Below, piece by piece: positions 48,372-58,274 of a stretch of DNA of 64,000 bases (position 1 is its first letter; every line of letters starts with the position of its first letter). Under the pieces are notes generated by a model that saw only the letters and a list, made by a program, of their open reading frames with translations, made no database searches and was not told the DNA's origin. The position numbers and the translations under genes were made by a program. Source of the stretch: Kibdelosporangium philippinense (GTDB taxonomy: Bacteria > Actinomycetota > Actinomycetes > Mycobacteriales > Pseudonocardiaceae); contig NZ_JAJVCN010000001.1 in the NCBI RefSeq assembly GCF_021390435.2, positions 2,666,001 through 2,730,000 on the forward strand. The letters run 5' to 3'.

Positions 48372-50669
48372 TCAGGTGAGGTGTTGGTGGTGGATCCAGG
48401 TGGCGATCTGGGCGCGCTTGGCAAAGCCGAGTTTGGTCAGGATCCGTTCGACGTGCCCTTCCGCGGTCCGCGGCGCGATCACTAGCCGGGCCGCGATCTG
48501 CTTGTTGGACAGGCCTTCGGCGACGAGTTGCGCCACCTGTCGCTCTCGTGCGGTCAGCGTGGCCGTGTCTGGATGCCAGGCTGGGCTGGGGCGCGAGCGG
48601 GTGGCTTCGCCCAGAGCGTAGGCGGCGGCGTGCTCCAGGTCGGTGGCGTGTTCGGCGCCACAGTCGACGGCAGCGTGGAATGCCTGGTCACCGAGGTGCA
48701 ACCGGGCCTGTCGGGCGCACTGTTCGTGCGGGTCAAGCAGTATCGGAGAACCTATCCTTGGCTCACCGCCGGTCAGGCGCCAGACCTGGTCCGCGGCACC
48801 GATCAGTTCGGCGGCGCGTTCGTGGTCGCCGGTCCTGCCGGCAATCCAGGAGAGCATGTCGATGAAGAATCCCACGCCGACGACGTCATTGAAGATTCGC
48901 TTGATCCGCAGGCCTTCCCGCGTGTTCGCGGCTGCCTCCGCCAGTTCGCCCCCATGCCAGTGGGCCACGGCGAGTACGTAACGAGCCCAGCCCTGGCTCC
49001 ATTGCTCGCCGTGGCGTTGGCAAATCTCGACGGGCTGCTGGGCGAGGGGTATCGCCCGGGCATGGTCGCCGCGCCACGCGAGCGCTGTGGCCTGCACACA
49101 TTGGGCCATGACCGGGACACATCCCACTTCGCCGCTGGCCGCGAAACGGGCGATGGCCTGCTCGGCCAGCGCCTCGGCGGCGTGGAAGTCCCCCTGGATC
49201 AGGCGGACGCCCGCGTGCACGAACATGGCGTGCGCCGCTGTGCTGTCGTCGTTGTGCTGTCGCGCCCAGCCCAGACACTCGTCTGCCATCCTTGTCGCGG
49301 CTTCGCTGTTCCCGACGGTGAAGCGGTAGTACCCGTTGACCCACAGTGCTTTGGCCCGCTCGCGGCTCGGCAAGCTGTCGGCCGCGAGTACCCGATTCAG
49401 CCAGTGGTGTCCCTCGGCGAGGCGACCGCAGCCGACCCAGTAGAACCACAGGGTGTTCGCCATGCGCTGCGCGGTCCGGGTCTGGCCCGCCTCGAGGTAG
49501 AAGTCCAGTGCGGCGCGGAGGTTGGCGTGTTCGAGCCGCATCCGGTGATACCAGGCCTGCTGGCTGCGGCCGAACCATTCCTGCTCGGCGTGTTCGGTCA
49601 GGCGCCGGCACCAGTCGGCGTGGCGCTGCCGCAACAGCGTCTCGTCCTCGCCGGCGGCGGAGAGCTTCTCGGCGGCGTACTGGCGCAGGGTGTCCAGCAA
49701 CAGGTACCGCCCGGTGCCGCTGTCGGTGCCGGTGAGAATCGACTTGCCCACCAAGCCCTCGAACAATTCGGCCACCTCCGCCGGACCGCTTCCGCACTCC
49801 GAGTACACCCGCTCGGCCGCCTCCAGGTCGAAGCTGCCGGGAAAGACCGACAGCCGGGACCACAACCGCTGTTCAGCCGACGTGCAGAGCTCGAAACTCC
49901 AGTCGATGGCCGCCCGCAAGGTCTGATGCCGGGCTGCCGCGAGCCGGGGACCGGTGGTCAGCAACGGGAAACGGTCGTCCAGCCGCTGAAGGATCTGCTC
50001 CAGCGAGAGGTACCGCAGCAGGGCTGCGGCCAGTTCGATGGCCAACGGGATGCCCTCCACGCGCCGGCAGATGCCGATCACCCGCTCCCGGTTGCCCGCA
50101 TCGAGCGCGACATTCGACACCACCGCGCCGGCCCGGTCGATGAACAACCTGATCGCCGGGTGGTCGGGATCCGATGCCGCCTTGGGCAGCGACAGCGGTT
50201 CGACGATCAGCAACTGTTCACCCGCCACCCGCAGGCTCTCCCGGCTGGTGGCCATGATCCGCAGGTGACGCACCTCCCGCAACAGCGCGTCGGCGACCTT
50301 CGCGCACTCGTCGACCAGATGCTCGCAGGTGTCCAGGATGAGCAACGCCTGCCGCTGCCGCAGGAAATCGATCAGCAGCTCCAACGGCGGGCGGCCACTC
50401 TGATCGGGGATGTCCAGCACCTGCACCGCGGTGTGTGCCACCAGCAACGGATCACGCACAGAAGCGAGTTCCACCAGCCAGACTCCGGCAGGGAACGCTC
50501 GTCACACCGCGGCCGCCACCTGCAGGGCGATCCGGGTCTTGCCGACGCCGCCGATTCCCGTCAGGGTGAGCAGGCGGTTGGTCGCCAGCAACTGCTTGGC
50601 CTGGCTGATCTCGCGCCCGCGGCCGACAAAACTGGTGACGTCGGCCGGGAGGTTGTGCGGAACGACCAT
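48372..50669 (-). pseudogene. LuxR-type large ATPase regulator with one in-frame stop
   Basis: From the ATG at 50669 (GAGGGG five bases upstream) the frame reads NLPADVTSFVGRGREISQAK and LLTLTGIGGVGKTRIALQVA (Walker A). A TGA at 50502-50504 (codon 56) then interrupts it. The same frame continues RAFPAGVWLVELASVRDP, LLILDTCEHLVDECAK (Walker B), TPR-like repeats and a C-terminal LuxR HTH (LTARERQVAQLVAEGLSNKQ, then [16 protein letters not shown]). Full length would be 765 aa. Either the gene is recently inactivated, the base is a sequencing error, or a shorter 700-aa protein starts at the GTG at 50474 without the P-loop. Fragments of two paralogs lie at 40.8-41.7 kb. Confidence 0.75.
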
Positions 50670-50827
50670 GCCGCCCCTCGGTCTTCACGCTGACAACGGC
50701 CTCGCGTGGGGACTCACCATGCGAGGGCCGGGATCCCACAGCGACCGAGAATAGCTTCCATCACCGTTTCGAGCCGTCCACAGGATGACGCGTACACGCC
50801 ACCGGCCGATATCGGCCAAGGTGGCGA

Positions 50828-51130
50828 GTGGTTCCTGCTCGGATCCTGAGGTTAGACCCGCTCCCGCTGTCCGCCGATCGAGAGATTCGTGCGGTAGTGA
50901 GCATGGGTGTACTGACGAGTTCGGAACATCTAGTGGACAAAGTGGACGTTCGGAGGAACGGTACGAGGATCGAAGTGCAGGTCTGGGCACCGGAACGCGT
51001 GCCTGGTGACAACGAACAGATCCGCGGGGCACTCCGGTACCACCCAGAAGTCATTCGATTCGCAGATTCATTGGGATCCTCGGAAATCTTCGACATAACG
51101 GTTGATCCACCCCATCTGGTTTGGCCATAA
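50828..51130 (+). CDS. small hypothetical protein
   Basis: The open frame gives 100 aa from the GTG at 50828, or 75 aa from the ATG at 50903. The latter part has a plausible soluble composition (VRRNGTRIEVQVWAPERVP, GALRYHPEVIRFADSLGSS, ending DITVDPPHLVWP). Third-position GC bias is modest and no family is recognised, so it may not be a real gene. Confidence 0.3.
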   Translation: MVPARILRLDPLPLSADREIRAVVSMGVLTSSEHLVDKVDVRRNGTRIEVQVWAPERVPGDNEQIRGALRYHPEVIRFADSLGSSEIFDITVDPPHLVWP

Positions 51131-51270
51131 ATACGAGGCCGCAGACTATCCGCCAGGCGTCCCGCTCGGCGCTGGCGACATCGTGTGCAGCTGCACTCGC
51201 GCGAAGCCATAGCATCAGGCGCCACGTCGGTGCACTGACGGTGCACTTGCCGAAATGCCATCCATGCAGG

Positions 51271-51340
51271 TCAGGCTGCATAGTGGTATTCGTTGAGGAT
51301 GCCGCCCAAACGCTGGTGTCGATGGATGTCGACAGTGGCG
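51271..51340 (-). pseudogene. possible transposase/integrase C-terminal scrap
   Basis: Minus-strand reading ends HRHQRLGGILNEYHYAA before a stop at 51271-51273. This resembles the C-terminal tail of IS-encoded integrases. It is very short and the assignment is weak. The rest of 51131-51454 shows nothing recognisable. Confidence 0.25.
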
Positions 51341-51454
51341 ATCTGACCGGTGATCGGCGACGGCAGTGGTCGTAGCCGTCGAGCGTTGGCGATGCCTTGG
51401 TGGGGTCGGCGAGAATTGTAGAACTGCTCCTACTGACGGAGGGCGTGAACTAAA

Positions 51455-51667
51455 AGAGCGTGTCTCATGTGGCTGCTTTGCGGAGTTTCTTGTAGCAGAT
51501 GAGCGTGGCGGCAAGGGTGAGCAAGGCGCGGAAGCGGCTGCGGATCACACCCAGGGATCAACGGCTGTGCCAACGCTCACAACTCATCCGGCGTCAACCG
51601 CAGCGACAGATCATCCGACACAAGAATGATCACGACAGATCATGATCAACCACATGAGACAGGCTCT
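51455..51667 (-). mobile_element. internally deleted IS5-like element, 213 bp
   Basis: The stretch is bounded by near-perfect 18-bp inverted repeats (AGAGCGTGTCTCATGTGG on the left; the right end reads AGAGCCTGTCTCATGTGG inward). On the minus strand the right side encodes a transposase start, DDLSLRLTPDEL followed by TGA where Trp is expected, then ALAQPLIP. The left side encodes a transposase end, FRALLTLAATLICYKKLRK. The catalytic middle is gone. It is a MITE-like remnant that could move only with help from a full relative. It truncates the 3' end of the adjacent glycosidase gene. Confidence 0.75.
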
Positions 51668-54313
51668 AAGCGGCATTGGGGTAGAGCCACTAGGAAGATC
51701 GCCGACGACCGGTCCCAGTCGGTCAACTGAGGTGGCTTCGGAGCACGGGAACGCCGCCAGTCCGCTGGGTGCGAGCTCTGTGCGTTGACCGCTCTTGGCG
51801 TAGTACGCGTTGGCCGCGGTCGAGGCGACGAACAACTTGAGCACGTTCCCTGTTGGCTTCAGCAGGCCGCGCGGTATTGGACAAGAGTAGGGCGGCCAGG
51901 CCAGGTTCGCGATTTCCGTGCCGTTGAGCGTGACTTCGGCCGCGGTGTGAACGGCGGGCAGTACCAGCTCCCACTCGGGCCATTCTGGGTCTGGCATGTC
52001 GAATCGCAGCCGGTATTCGGCGATACCGCTGTATTCGGCCATTCCCTGACGTTCCCAGCCGATGTCGGTCCGGACTGGCCGCGGACCTTCGCCGATGTCG
52101 ATGCTCCATCCTGTACTGAGGACAATGTCGGCTGGCACAGAGGTAGGGCCGTCGGTGAACAGAAGGCACACAAGTTGCTCGGCGTGGCATTCCAGGCGGA
52201 GCGCGCCCGACGTTGTGCCGAGATCAAGGATCTCACCGGTTGTGGCGTCGAAACGGCGGACGCTTGCGGGGACCGACGGCGGGATGACGGTTACTGTCTG
52301 CCGATGTGGACTGTCCACAAAGAACGCGACGCGGGTTCCGTGGTCGTCTCGGCCGCTGCTGGTCCAGACAGTGACGTTGGGATCTGCTGTCCTGACGCGG
52401 CCACCGCGCAACGTCATGTCGAGTTCCGCGATTGTGGGAGTGTCTGGCCAATGCTTCGTGCAGGCTGCCGATGCCATGGCGGTGAGTGCCGGGTCGGATC
52501 CACGCTGCTGGCTCGCGGCTGGCAGTTCACCTGATGCCAGGACCGTGCCGCCAGCCGCTCGCATCCGTTGCAGTACTTCGACAGTTGCGATGTCCTTGAC
52601 CACCTCGACACCTGGAAGCACCACTGTGGAGTAGCCACGATCGCTGAAGAAGATCTTTCCTGAAGCCACAGTCGCAGCGCGCAGGTCACGCTCGTCCACC
52701 AAGTGGAACCCGATTCCCGCCCGTGCGAGGTATTCCGTCCATACGGCGGTATGTGCGCCGAAGTGGTGACCGGGACCGCATGCCCATCCAGTCCGCAATG
52801 GATAGAGCACCGCGACCTCGCACTCCGGACGGGCCGCGTCCAGAAACGCGGACAAGCGGCCCGATTCCTCAGCGAAGGCCCGGTGATGCACGAACCACGG
52901 CTCGAAGTTCACGCCAGGTGGAAAATCGAAGCGGGGGTTCACGAACATCTGCGCATCCTCATCGCGCGGCGTCGCCCAGCCATCAGTCTACCAGTACGCG
53001 TGCATCACCAACTGGCGGGCACCGAGCAGGTGGTGCCGGATGGCCGCAGCGCGCAACTCACGCAGCGTGAGCTCCCAGCGACCGGCGGCGAAATGCGAAC
53101 CGTTGGCGTCGCTGGAGAAGTACTGTTCCACGATGCAACGGCTGCGCCCGTGCGCCCTGGCGACCGAATCGCCTAGTTTCGCGGCCATCTGCGGTTGCGC
53201 GTTGGAAGCGTCCACGGCCGTCCGGTCGCGGAACCGGTCGATGGCGAAGTGGTCGTTGCCGAAGTTGGTGCGCGGGTCGGCCGTGATGACTGTGTCGGTG
53301 AAGTCCCACGAACCTACCGACCCGAACACCTCGTGGCCCGTGAACTCGATGCCATGAGCACGGCACCACTGTCCGACCGTCCCAAACAACGCCTCGATCG
53401 CTTGCGCTGAATAGGTTTCGAAGAACTCGCAGCGACTTTTCGCTGTGGCAACACCGACATCGGTCACGAGCGCGAGCAACACCTGTGGCAAATCGCTGAA
53501 GCGAGCAGCAAGTTCGGCTGACCACATCAGCGAGCTGCCCACGTGGCCATGGTGCTGGCGCCATCGGAAAAAGCACGCGTGCGGCTGATCGAAGAACGCG
53601 TACCGAACGGTCGTTCCGAAATGCTCTCCGAGTGCGGCACGGTAGGGTTCGTAACCAACTTCAATAAACCGTTGCGCGGCTTCGGGAAGGAGGTAGTTGA
53701 TCATCCTGCTCGACGCGCATCGCGCCGCCACGAAGACAGTGACCGTGGTGTCAGGTTCGGCGGCGCTGACCTCGAGCACGCAGCCAGAAGGGGAGACCTC
53801 CGCGAATCGTGCGGTGACAGCGGCACCGTGGTGATCGACGGCGGCCACGATTTCCCACTCATCCCATGCCACCCGGCCATCTTCGAAAACCCACGACATT
53901 CCTTGCTCAAGAAGAGCTTCGACATCCGTCGGCCTGATGTCATCCACCATGCACCGCGCCCGACCATCCACAACGGACGCTGTCGTCCAGAACAGATGAC
54001 GCTCTCGCAACTCGTCCCGGCCGGCAACCGTACGCCCACCGGCGTGCCCGGACAGCCATTTGTACTCATCGTAGATCCCGACAAGCATTCCCTGACGCGC
54101 AGCCTCGTCAACAGCCGCCCGATAGGCCGAAAGGTACTCCGGCCCAAGGTATTCCTCGCGGGGAAACGCCATCCGGGTCTGAATCTGGAATGACCGGTAA
54201 CCCGCCTGTCGCATATCCGTGATCTGGTCGCGGATCTCGTCCGGCGTCGGTACTCGATGCCAGAACCAGTACGTACCCGGAGATTGCCAATCATCCGGCA
54301 GGATTTCAGTCAT
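51668..54313 (-). pseudogene. GH106-like glycoside hydrolase, split by an amber codon and truncated
   Basis: The first frame (54313 to 52988, 441 aa) has the N-terminal barrel of GH106-like glycosidases: GTYWFWHRVPTPDEIRDQIT, MRQAGYRSFQIQTRMAFPRE, AAVDEAARQGMLVGIYDEYK. It stops at a TAG (52988-52990) directly after LVMHAYW. The same frame continues without a break (TDGWATPRDEDAQMFVNPRF) through a further 430 codons, including a GH2-like galactose-binding-type end (AEVTLNGTEIANLAWPPYSC). The 3' end runs into the IS5-like remnant. Without the stop the protein would be about 880 aa. It is the last gene of the LacI operon; the ATG overlaps the permease stop. The N-terminal piece alone is unlikely to be active. 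Confidence 0.75.
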
Positions 54314-55766
54314 CAGTCACCGTCTTGTTGTCTACTTCGAACACAAAGGTGAGGCACGCGTACACCGCGGCGGCGACGAGCATCGCCAGTACGACACCAA
54401 GGTTCGCCTGCCCGACAACACCTTTCTCGGCTTCGCTGCCGAGTAGGAATCCGACAACCGTCGCGATGTTCGGATCGGCCGACGTCACGGTTCCAAGTCC
54501 GACGAACGCCGCGAGTCCAAGCGAGACGATCGCGGTCCATCGCACGTCACGGCCACCCGCCGAACTGGGCAGTGCCATCGTGACATCCCAGTCAAGCCAC
54601 CGCTGCCGGACGAAGTCGACCAGTTGAATGCTGCCCATGGCTCCGGTGAGCACCGAGACCAGCGCGAGAAAAGCCTGAAAAGTCGCCAAGAAGGAGTCCG
54701 AGACGAACAACAAGTAGAACGCACCGGCCGAAATGACGATCGTGTTGAGGGCCGTCGTTCCGATCCGGGACAACGGCATTCCGAGTGCCAGCAACGCGAG
54801 ACCCGACGAGTACACGCTCGTGATCGCGGCCGCCACCAGGGAGATCACGACGACGATGGAGAAAGGGATCAAGAACCACAGCGGCAACAACGCGGTCAGC
54901 GCCCCGATCGGATCGCTGGCCGCGGCGGTGCCCAGATCCGAGTTGCCCGCGGCCAGCAGTACACCAAGGACCAGCAAAGCCGTGACTGGCAAGGCAATCC
55001 CGGCTGTCGTCCACGTGATCACACCACGAGCGGGCACAGCGCGAGGAAGGTAGCGGGCGAAGTCACCGCCATAGGTCAAGAAACCCAGCCCGACCATCGT
55101 CATCGCGAGGATAACCCCGCCAAGAAACCGAACCCAACTGCCGTCGGGAACTGATCCAACGGCCTCCCAACGGATGTGCGGCACGATGAGAACGATGAAA
55201 ACAACCGTCATGACAGCAGTCAGCCACGCGATCCAGCTTTCCACCTTGACGATCAGCTGATGCCCGATCATCGCGACGAGCAGCGTCACCGCAAGTACGA
55301 CCACGAACCAGATCACGACGGCACCGGACGACACCCCACCGCCTTCGGCCACGAAAGCATTCGGCCACAGCCTGCCCAGCAGCGCGGCGCCTGTGGTCCA
55401 AGCCACCGCGATGATGATGATATTCCAGCCGACACTGGTGATGTACGCGAACACGGCCGGGAACTTGTTGCCCTGCAAGCCAAACGCGAACCTGGTTTGG
55501 GTGAGCGTTGGCAACCCCGTACGCGGGCCGCCGACCGACAGCACACCCACCAGTAACGCCGAACCGACGTAACCAAGTGTGCCGGCCAGAATCGCCTGCC
55601 AAACACTCAGTCCCAGGCCGAAAACGTAGATGCCGTAACCGATTCCGAGGATCGAGACGTTCCAGGAGAACCAGATGGCGAACAGTTCCCTTGGCCTGCC
55701 ACGCCGTTCGGTGTCCGGAACCGGGTTGATCCCGTTGCGTTCAACGGCACTAGGTGCTGTGCTCAT
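54306..55766 (-). CDS. NCS1-family permease (purine/cytosine permease-like)
   Basis: The 486-aa membrane protein has about 12 predicted helices and NCS1 features: FAIWFSWNVSILGIGYGIYV, GLGLSVWQAILAGTLGYVGS, GGPRTGLPTLTQTRFAFGLQ, GWNIIIIAVAW and GLGFLTYGGDFARYLP. NCS1 carriers move nucleobases, allantoin, hydantoins and similar compounds by cation symport. Here it lies between a RbsD/FucU sugar mutarotase and a glycosidase, so the transported compound may be a nucleoside-like or glycosylated molecule. The ATG at 55766 forms an ATGA overlap with the mutarotase stop. Confidence 0.88.
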   Translation of the reverse strand: MSTAPSAVERNGINPVPDTERRGRPRELFAIWFSWNVSILGIGYGIYVFGLGLSVWQAILAGTLGYVGSALLVGVLSVGGPRTGLPTLTQTRFAFGLQGNKFPAVFAYITSVGWNIIIIAVAWTTGAALLGRLWPNAFVAEGGGVSSGAVVIWFVVVLAVTLLVAMIGHQLIVKVESWIAWLTAVMTVVFIVLIVPHIRWEAVGSVPDGSWVRFLGGVILAMTMVGLGFLTYGGDFARYLPRAVPARGVITWTTAGIALPVTALLVLGVLLAAGNSDLGTAAASDPIGALTALLPLWFLIPFSIVVVISLVAAAITSVYSSGLALLALGMPLSRIGTTALNTIVISAGAFYLLFVSDSFLATFQAFLALVSVLTGAMGSIQLVDFVRQRWLDWDVTMALPSSAGGRDVRWTAIVSLGLAAFVGLGTVTSADPNIATVVGFLLGSEAEKGVVGQANLGVVLAMLVAAAVYACLTFVFEVDNKTVTDD

Positions 55767-56191
55767 CGGACCACGCCTTTCGCGACAAGAAAGCACCCAT
55801 ATGGACGGAACTCGTCGGTCACGACGACCACACTGACCTCGGTACAACGCTTGTAGAAAGCCAATCGGTCCAGCGCGACGGCGCCGAGCGGCCTGCCTTC
55901 CGCGCGCTGAGCCTCGTCTATGAACTCGCGCTGCACCTCGTTCGGCGCATCGGCGTGATCGGGATCGCGCATGTACGTGATCGGGTGCTCGACGAAGTCG
56001 TCGACCGGCAGCAGGGTGCCGAGTTTGGTCATGAATTCCGGCGCGGAATGTCCATGGATCCGGACGACCGGCTGGCGAGCGCTGTAAGCCGGGTAGTTGA
56101 GATCCACGATCGCGAGCTGGTCGGCGTGTCCCATCCGGGCAAGCGGGGCCAGCAGTTCGGGCCCGAAGACGGGATCGATTCCCTTGAGCAT
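55763..56191 (-). CDS. RbsD/FucU-family sugar mutarotase
   Basis: The 142-aa protein is of the RbsD/FucU family: MLKGIDPVFGPELLAPLARM, the active-site segment GHADQLAIVDLNYPA, PVDDFVEHPITYM, and the C-terminal FYKRCTEVSVVVVTDEFRPY and GCFLVAKGVV. These enzymes interconvert alpha and beta anomers of ribose or fucose; the FucU-like ending favours a fucose- or rhamnose-type 6-deoxysugar, but this is not decisive. It lies 17 bases after lacI and is coupled to the permease. Confidence 0.88.
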   Translation of the reverse strand: MLKGIDPVFGPELLAPLARMGHADQLAIVDLNYPAYSARQPVVRIHGHSAPEFMTKLGTLLPVDDFVEHPITYMRDPDHADAPNEVQREFIDEAQRAEGRPLGAVALDRLAFYKRCTEVSVVVVTDEFRPYGCFLVAKGVVR

Positions 56192-56208
56192 GAGGCGCCT
56201 TCGAAATG

Positions 56209-57204
56209 TCAGCAGCCGCAGGACCGCCCGATGACCAGCTCGAATTCGCAGACGACCCGTTCGGGCCGCGCCTGGGAAAGCAGGGTGACGGCGTTCGAGG
56301 CGATTTCGTCCAACGGCTGGGCGATTGTCGTCAGGGGAGGGGTGAAGTACTGCGTGTCACTGGTGCCGTCGAACGTGACAATCGCCAGGTCGTCCGGTAT
56401 GCGCCTGCCCATGTCGGCTGCGGTCTTGCCCACGCCCAACGCCATCTGGTCGCTGGCCACGAAGACCGCGTCCAGGTCGGGGCGCTCGGCCAGTAGCCGC
56501 TGCCCCGCCCTCAGCCCACCGGCACGTGAGAACTCCTCGACGAACACCGCCGATTCGTCCGCGCGCAGTCCAGCATCGACGATCGCGATCTGCCATCCCC
56601 GCCGACGGTCCGCGGAGGTGGAGAGGTTCGCGGGCCCGGTGACCAGGCCGATGTCGCGATAGCCGTGGCTGACCAAGTGACCGGTCGCGACTCTCGCGGC
56701 CTCCGTGTTGTTGATCGTCACGCAAGCGGCGTCGGTCCCGTCGGCCATCCGGTCCAGCATCACGACCGGAATCCCGCTGGCGGTCAGCAGATCCAGCCCG
56801 CCAGGCGGATTCACGCCGACGTACAACACCCCGTCGACCTGCTGCTGGATGAACTTCTCGATGATCGCCCGCTCGCGGTCGGAACTCTGCCCGGAGTTGC
56901 CGAGCAGGAGCACCTTGCCCATCGCGTACGTCCGGTCTTCCAACGCGTGGGCGAGCGCGGCGAAGAACGGGTTGGAGACGTCCGGCACGATCAGCGCGTA
57001 GGTGCCGGTCCGGCCGGCCGCCAGCGCCTTGGCGATCCCGTTTGGGCGGTAACCCGTTTCGGTGATCGCTTTGAGGACCCGCTCCCTGGTCAGCCGCGAG
57101 ACCGGCCGAGGCCCGTTGTTCACGACATAGCTCACCACCGCGACCGACGTGCCTGCCGCCCGCGCCACGTCCTGGCGGGTCACCCGGGGACGCTCGGTGG
57201 TCAT
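56209..57204 (-). CDS. LacI-family transcriptional regulator
   Basis: The 331-aa protein has an N-terminal LacI HTH and hinge (VTRQDVARAAGTSVAVVSYV, VLKAITETGYRPNGIAKALA). A periplasmic-binding-like effector domain follows (TYALIVPDVSNPFFAALAHA, DGVLYVGVNPPGG, VFVASDQMALGVGKTAADMG, IAIVTFDGTSDTQYFTPPLT). It probably represses its own operon until a sugar ligand binds. The ATG at 57204 is the start, with AGGAACGG upstream. A perfect palindrome lies 24 bases upstream of the start. Confidence 0.92.
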   Translation of the reverse strand: MTTERPRVTRQDVARAAGTSVAVVSYVVNNGPRPVSRLTRERVLKAITETGYRPNGIAKALAAGRTGTYALIVPDVSNPFFAALAHALEDRTYAMGKVLLLGNSGQSSDRERAIIEKFIQQQVDGVLYVGVNPPGGLDLLTASGIPVVMLDRMADGTDAACVTINNTEAARVATGHLVSHGYRDIGLVTGPANLSTSADRRRGWQIAIVDAGLRADESAVFVEEFSRAGGLRAGQRLLAERPDLDAVFVASDQMALGVGKTAADMGRRIPDDLAIVTFDGTSDTQYFTPPLTTIAQPLDEIASNAVTLLSQARPERVVCEFELVIGRSCGC

Positions 57205-57227
57205 CGCGTACCGTTCCTGTCCTATGT

Positions 57228-57245
57228 GGTCTACGCGCGTAGACC
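57228..57245. promoter_or_regulatory. LacI-type operator palindrome
   Basis: GGTCTACGCGCGTAGACC is a perfect 18-bp palindrome with a central CG, as LacI-family operators usually have. It lies between the LysR gene end and the lacI start, in the expected place for autoregulation of the catabolic operon. Confidence 0.75.
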
Positions 57246-57295
57246 GTTCGAGCAGAGTAGATCGGTGGTTGGCGTTTCCGCAATGGTGAACGGTC

Positions 57296-58195
57296 CTACC
57301 GGTGCCGGGCCGCACGGTAGGCGCGGACGAGGTGCTTGACGATCACGTCGCCCGATTGGGCCAGCGGGCCGTCACGGTGCCAAGCGAGCAGATGGCGGTA
57401 ACGGATCGGATCACCGGCGATAGGTCTGGTCACGACGCCGGGGACTTCGTCGAAGGTGGGCTGTACCAGACTGACCGCGTGACCGTGACGGACGATTTCC
57501 ACCAGGGTCCGGCCCTCGGCCTCGTACCGCACACGCATCCGCCCACCGGTGCCGAGTCCTACCCTGGCCCAGTATTCGGGCGTACGGTCCTCCGGCCTGG
57601 GAACGGCCCAATCGTGCTCCATCAAGTCCGCGAGATCGACTTCCGAATGCCTGGCCAGCGGATGGGTTTCGGGAAGCAGAGCGAACACGGGTTCGGTCAC
57701 GACGGGCCGAAGCACGACACCGGGAGGCGCGGGCAGTTCATAACCGGGGCTGTCACCGACCACAGCCACCTCGAGACGGCCGTTGGCCACGTCATCCACC
57801 AAGGGCTGCGATGTGTGATGGCTACGTGAGGTGATGCTCGCATCGTGATGCAACGCGCGGACCTCACTGATCAGCGCGCCCATGAACGGTCCGGACACCG
57901 AGCCGAGCCGGAACTGCCTCGGCGAGCTTCCAGGCATAACAGCGGCCGTGTTCATCAACTCGTCGAGCGTCGGCAGCACGGCTTGGGCACGGGTGATGAC
58001 CAGCTCACCCAACGGAGTCGGGACGACGCCGTTCTGGCCCCTGTCGAACAACCGTCCGCCGAGCATGGTCTCGATCCTGCCCAGCTGGGCGCTCACGCCC
58101 GGCTGGGTCTGCCGCAGCGCCGCGGCGGCCCGGGTCAGACTGCCTGTCTCCGCGATCGCGCAGATCACCCGAAGATGCCGAACCTCCAGCTCCAT
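57296..58195 (-). CDS. LysR-family transcriptional regulator
   Basis: The 299-aa protein has a winged HTH at the N-terminus (LRVICAIAETGSLTRAAAAL, QTQPGVSAQLGRIETMLGG) and a LysR substrate-binding domain. It is divergent from the aminopeptidase gene with a 79-base gap, the usual layout for a LysR regulator and its target, so control of the peptidase is likely. It also points toward the lacI operon but is separated from it by the lacI operator. Confidence 0.92.
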   Translation of the reverse strand: MELEVRHLRVICAIAETGSLTRAAAALRQTQPGVSAQLGRIETMLGGRLFDRGQNGVVPTPLGELVITRAQAVLPTLDELMNTAAVMPGSSPRQFRLGSVSGPFMGALISEVRALHHDASITSRSHHTSQPLVDDVANGRLEVAVVGDSPGYELPAPPGVVLRPVVTEPVFALLPETHPLARHSEVDLADLMEHDWAVPRPEDRTPEYWARVGLGTGGRMRVRYEAEGRTLVEIVRHGHAVSLVQPTFDEVPGVVTRPIAGDPIRYRHLLAWHRDGPLAQSGDVIVKHLVRAYRAARHR

Positions 58196-58274
58196 AACGC
58201 GATGTTAGGCAGAGCCGGGAGTTGCCCGAGCCACCTGCCCCACGCATTCTTGAGCTGACGAAAGGTGGACCACA

